From assembly GCA_964579305.1 (NCBI GenBank), contig CAZOGY010000053.1, forward strand, positions 1 through 22,227: a stretch of 22,227 nucleotides of DNA, given 5' to 3'. Every line of letters begins with the position of its first letter. Position 1 is the first letter of the stretch. The position numbers and the translations under genes were made by a program. The stretch comes from JBCBWG01 sp964579305 (lineage in GTDB: Bacteria; Pseudomonadota; Alphaproteobacteria; Rhizobiales; Hyphomicrobiaceae). The notes under the pieces are model-generated. The model had not been told where the DNA came from, ran no database searches, and saw nothing but the letters and a program-made list of their open reading frames with translations. Below are positions 22,180 through 22,227 of the stretch, piece after piece.

Positions 22180-22227
22180 TCACGTGCGCTGCGCCGGCGC
22201 CATCTTTGCGAGGCGCTCGGCCTTGCG
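22180..22227 (-). CDS. Possible C-terminal end of a gene cut by the right edge
   Basis: Reading the minus strand from 22227 gives RKAERLAKMAPAQRT and then TGA at 22182-22180. The third codon positions are nearly all G or C and the composition suits a soluble C-terminus. The stop codon lies within the 12-bp palindrome at 22172-22183, which could belong to its terminator region. The fragment is too short to name, and it may be chance. Confidence 0.35.
   Translation of the reverse strand, partial: RKAERLAKMAPAQRT

Overview
The window is GC-rich bacterial chromosome (roughly 60% GC or more by eye). It is most likely from an alphaproteobacterium. The main reason is the gene order pepA (divergent) - lptF - lptG - lptD - surA - pdxA - rsmA, a known alphaproteobacterial arrangement for outer-membrane biogenesis. 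The MazG, GltX and PdxA sequence styles and the CTTGACA-type promoter before the tRNA agree with this. The order or family cannot be fixed from the sequence alone. I see no insertion sequence, phage, CRISPR array or recognisable defence or secondary-metabolite cluster.

Layout. Positions 1-484 hold the possible tail of a gene cut by the left edge, then about 430 bp of non-coding DNA. That DNA carries a 39-bp direct repeat in two copies and several perfect GC-rich hairpins. mazG (minus, 485-1360) follows, then an unrecognised multi-pass membrane protein (plus, 1429-2319). pepA (minus, 2621-4132) is divergent from the main operon: lptF (4431), lptG (5635), lptD (6735), a 387-bp gap, surA (9540), pdxA (10881) and rsmA (12104-13024). 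gltX (minus, 13030-14433) converges on rsmA with five bases between the stop codons. Next are an EamA-type transporter (14616-15521), a SAM-methyltransferase-like protein (minus, 15540-16469), a second EamA transporter (16621-17547) and a large RND/MMPL-type exporter (minus, 17729-20161). A TusA-family protein (20316-20606) is divergent from the exporter. An exported protein of unknown function (20832-21824) and tRNA-Val(CAC) with encoded CCA (22031-22105) end the window, with a possible gene tail on the minus strand at the right edge.

How the genes work together. LptF and LptG are the inner-membrane subunits of the lipopolysaccharide exporter, and LptD is its outer-membrane translocon. SurA is the periplasmic chaperone that helps barrels such as LptD fold. 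PdxA (vitamin B6 synthesis) and RsmA (16S rRNA dimethylation) follow in the same transcript direction with tight junctions: a start codon directly after a stop, and an ATGA overlap. The other genes are housekeeping functions (MazG, PepA, GltX, tRNA-Val) or transporters.

Most of the window is ordinary core genome and I do not see a clearly new biological system. The most unusual signals are non-coding: the repeat and hairpin cluster at the left edge, overlapping (mutually exclusive) hairpins at 17657-17709 and 20233-20267, a 13-bp tandem repeat that begins on the tusA stop codon, and a pair of crossing complementary segments upstream of the unknown exported protein.
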